Below, piece by piece: positions 39,719 to 39,814 of a DNA stretch of 39,814 nt. Within the stretch, counting starts at the first letter, position 1, and every line of letters begins with the position of its first letter. Position numbers and translations under genes: made by a program. The stretch is from Anaerolineae bacterium (lineage in GTDB: Bacteria; Chloroflexota; Anaerolineae; Aggregatilineales; Phototrophicaceae), in NCBI GenBank assembly GCA_022843745.1, contig JALHNB010000060.1, positions 1-39,814 of the forward strand. The letters are read 5' to 3'. The notes under the pieces were generated by a model, which worked only from the letters and a program-made list of their open reading frames with translations, had not been told where the DNA came from and made no database searches.

Positions 39719-39814
39719 ATGTCTGATGAAACCCAAGCGATCAGTTTTGAAATCAATCTCGATGATTATCGACATTTTGTTGAGGATTTAGCCGTCAAGC
39801 ACCGTGCCAACCAC
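39719..39814 (+). CDS. 5' part of an unidentified gene, cut by the window end
   Basis: AGGAG lies about 6 nt before the ATG. The frame runs open for 32 codons (MSDETQAISFEINLDDYRHF and on) to the window edge. The acidic N-terminus gives no family. The good ribosome-binding site and intact frame support a real gene. Confidence 0.6.
   Translation, partial: MSDETQAISFEINLDDYRHFVEDLAVKHRANH

Overview
The window looks like chromosomal DNA of a bacterium with moderately high GC content. The best guess is a Chloroflexota (Anaerolineae-like) lineage, possibly a metagenome-derived contig. The basis is the protein repertoire: NBR1-type FW domains joined to a C39-like peptidase, bacterial SH3 and LysM surface proteins, a DUF4012 protein, a zinc-ribbon/FHA protein, family-1 sugar ABC importers without a local ATPase, and many dispersed palindromes. 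There is no 16S rRNA or tRNA in the window, so this placement is inference. About 33 genes are supported. No phage, intact insertion sequence, CRISPR array, tRNA or rRNA was seen.

Layout. (1) 105-2060: topA. (2) 2286-9041, minus strand: a sugar-uptake cassette of solute-binding protein, a MalF-like permease fused to an extracytoplasmic beta-propeller, a MalG-like permease, and a sulfatase with no visible signal peptide. This suggests import of a sulfated sugar and its desulfation inside the cell. (3) 9467-13740: a small hypothetical gene, a zinc-ribbon/FHA protein, and a two-gene unit of an APC permease with a long cytosolic tail plus a small membrane protein. (4) 13949-19762: surface and secreted proteins (one with an amber codon in its signal peptide), an orphan antitoxin, a DMT transporter, a 2TM protein, and an FW-FW-C39 protein. 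(5) 19928-25780, minus strand: a large Cys-patterned LysM protein, an orphan histidine kinase and an MsbA-like ABC exporter. (6) 26597-31562: an ABC-F ATPase divergent from the exporter, a PNPOx-like flavoprotein, an orphan receiver protein, a DUF3891-like protein and an alpha/beta hydrolase. (7) 31730-39814: a Csp-type copper-storage protein, a secreted SH3 protein, a VapBC-like pair coupled to a DUF4012 protein, a GNAT, an MBL-hydrolase/TetR pair with a clear operator, a guanidine-II (mini-ykkC) riboswitch in front of a Gdx/SugE exporter, and the start of one more gene.

Intergenic space is dominated by two families of dispersed palindromes. Family A has conserved ends (GTAGGGGC...GCCCCTAC) and a self-complementary core that differs from copy to copy. 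One copy lies in frame inside the ABC-F gene, and a composite version occurs twice, at 2118-2234 and 28366-28489. Family B is built on CCCCTCCCCAT/ATGGGGAGGGG stems. The most notable observations are the propeller-permease fusion, the in-frame palindrome in the ABC-F gene, the Cys-paired LysM array, the two tiny leader ORFs between the divergent ABC exporter and ABC-F genes, and the guanidine-II riboswitch.
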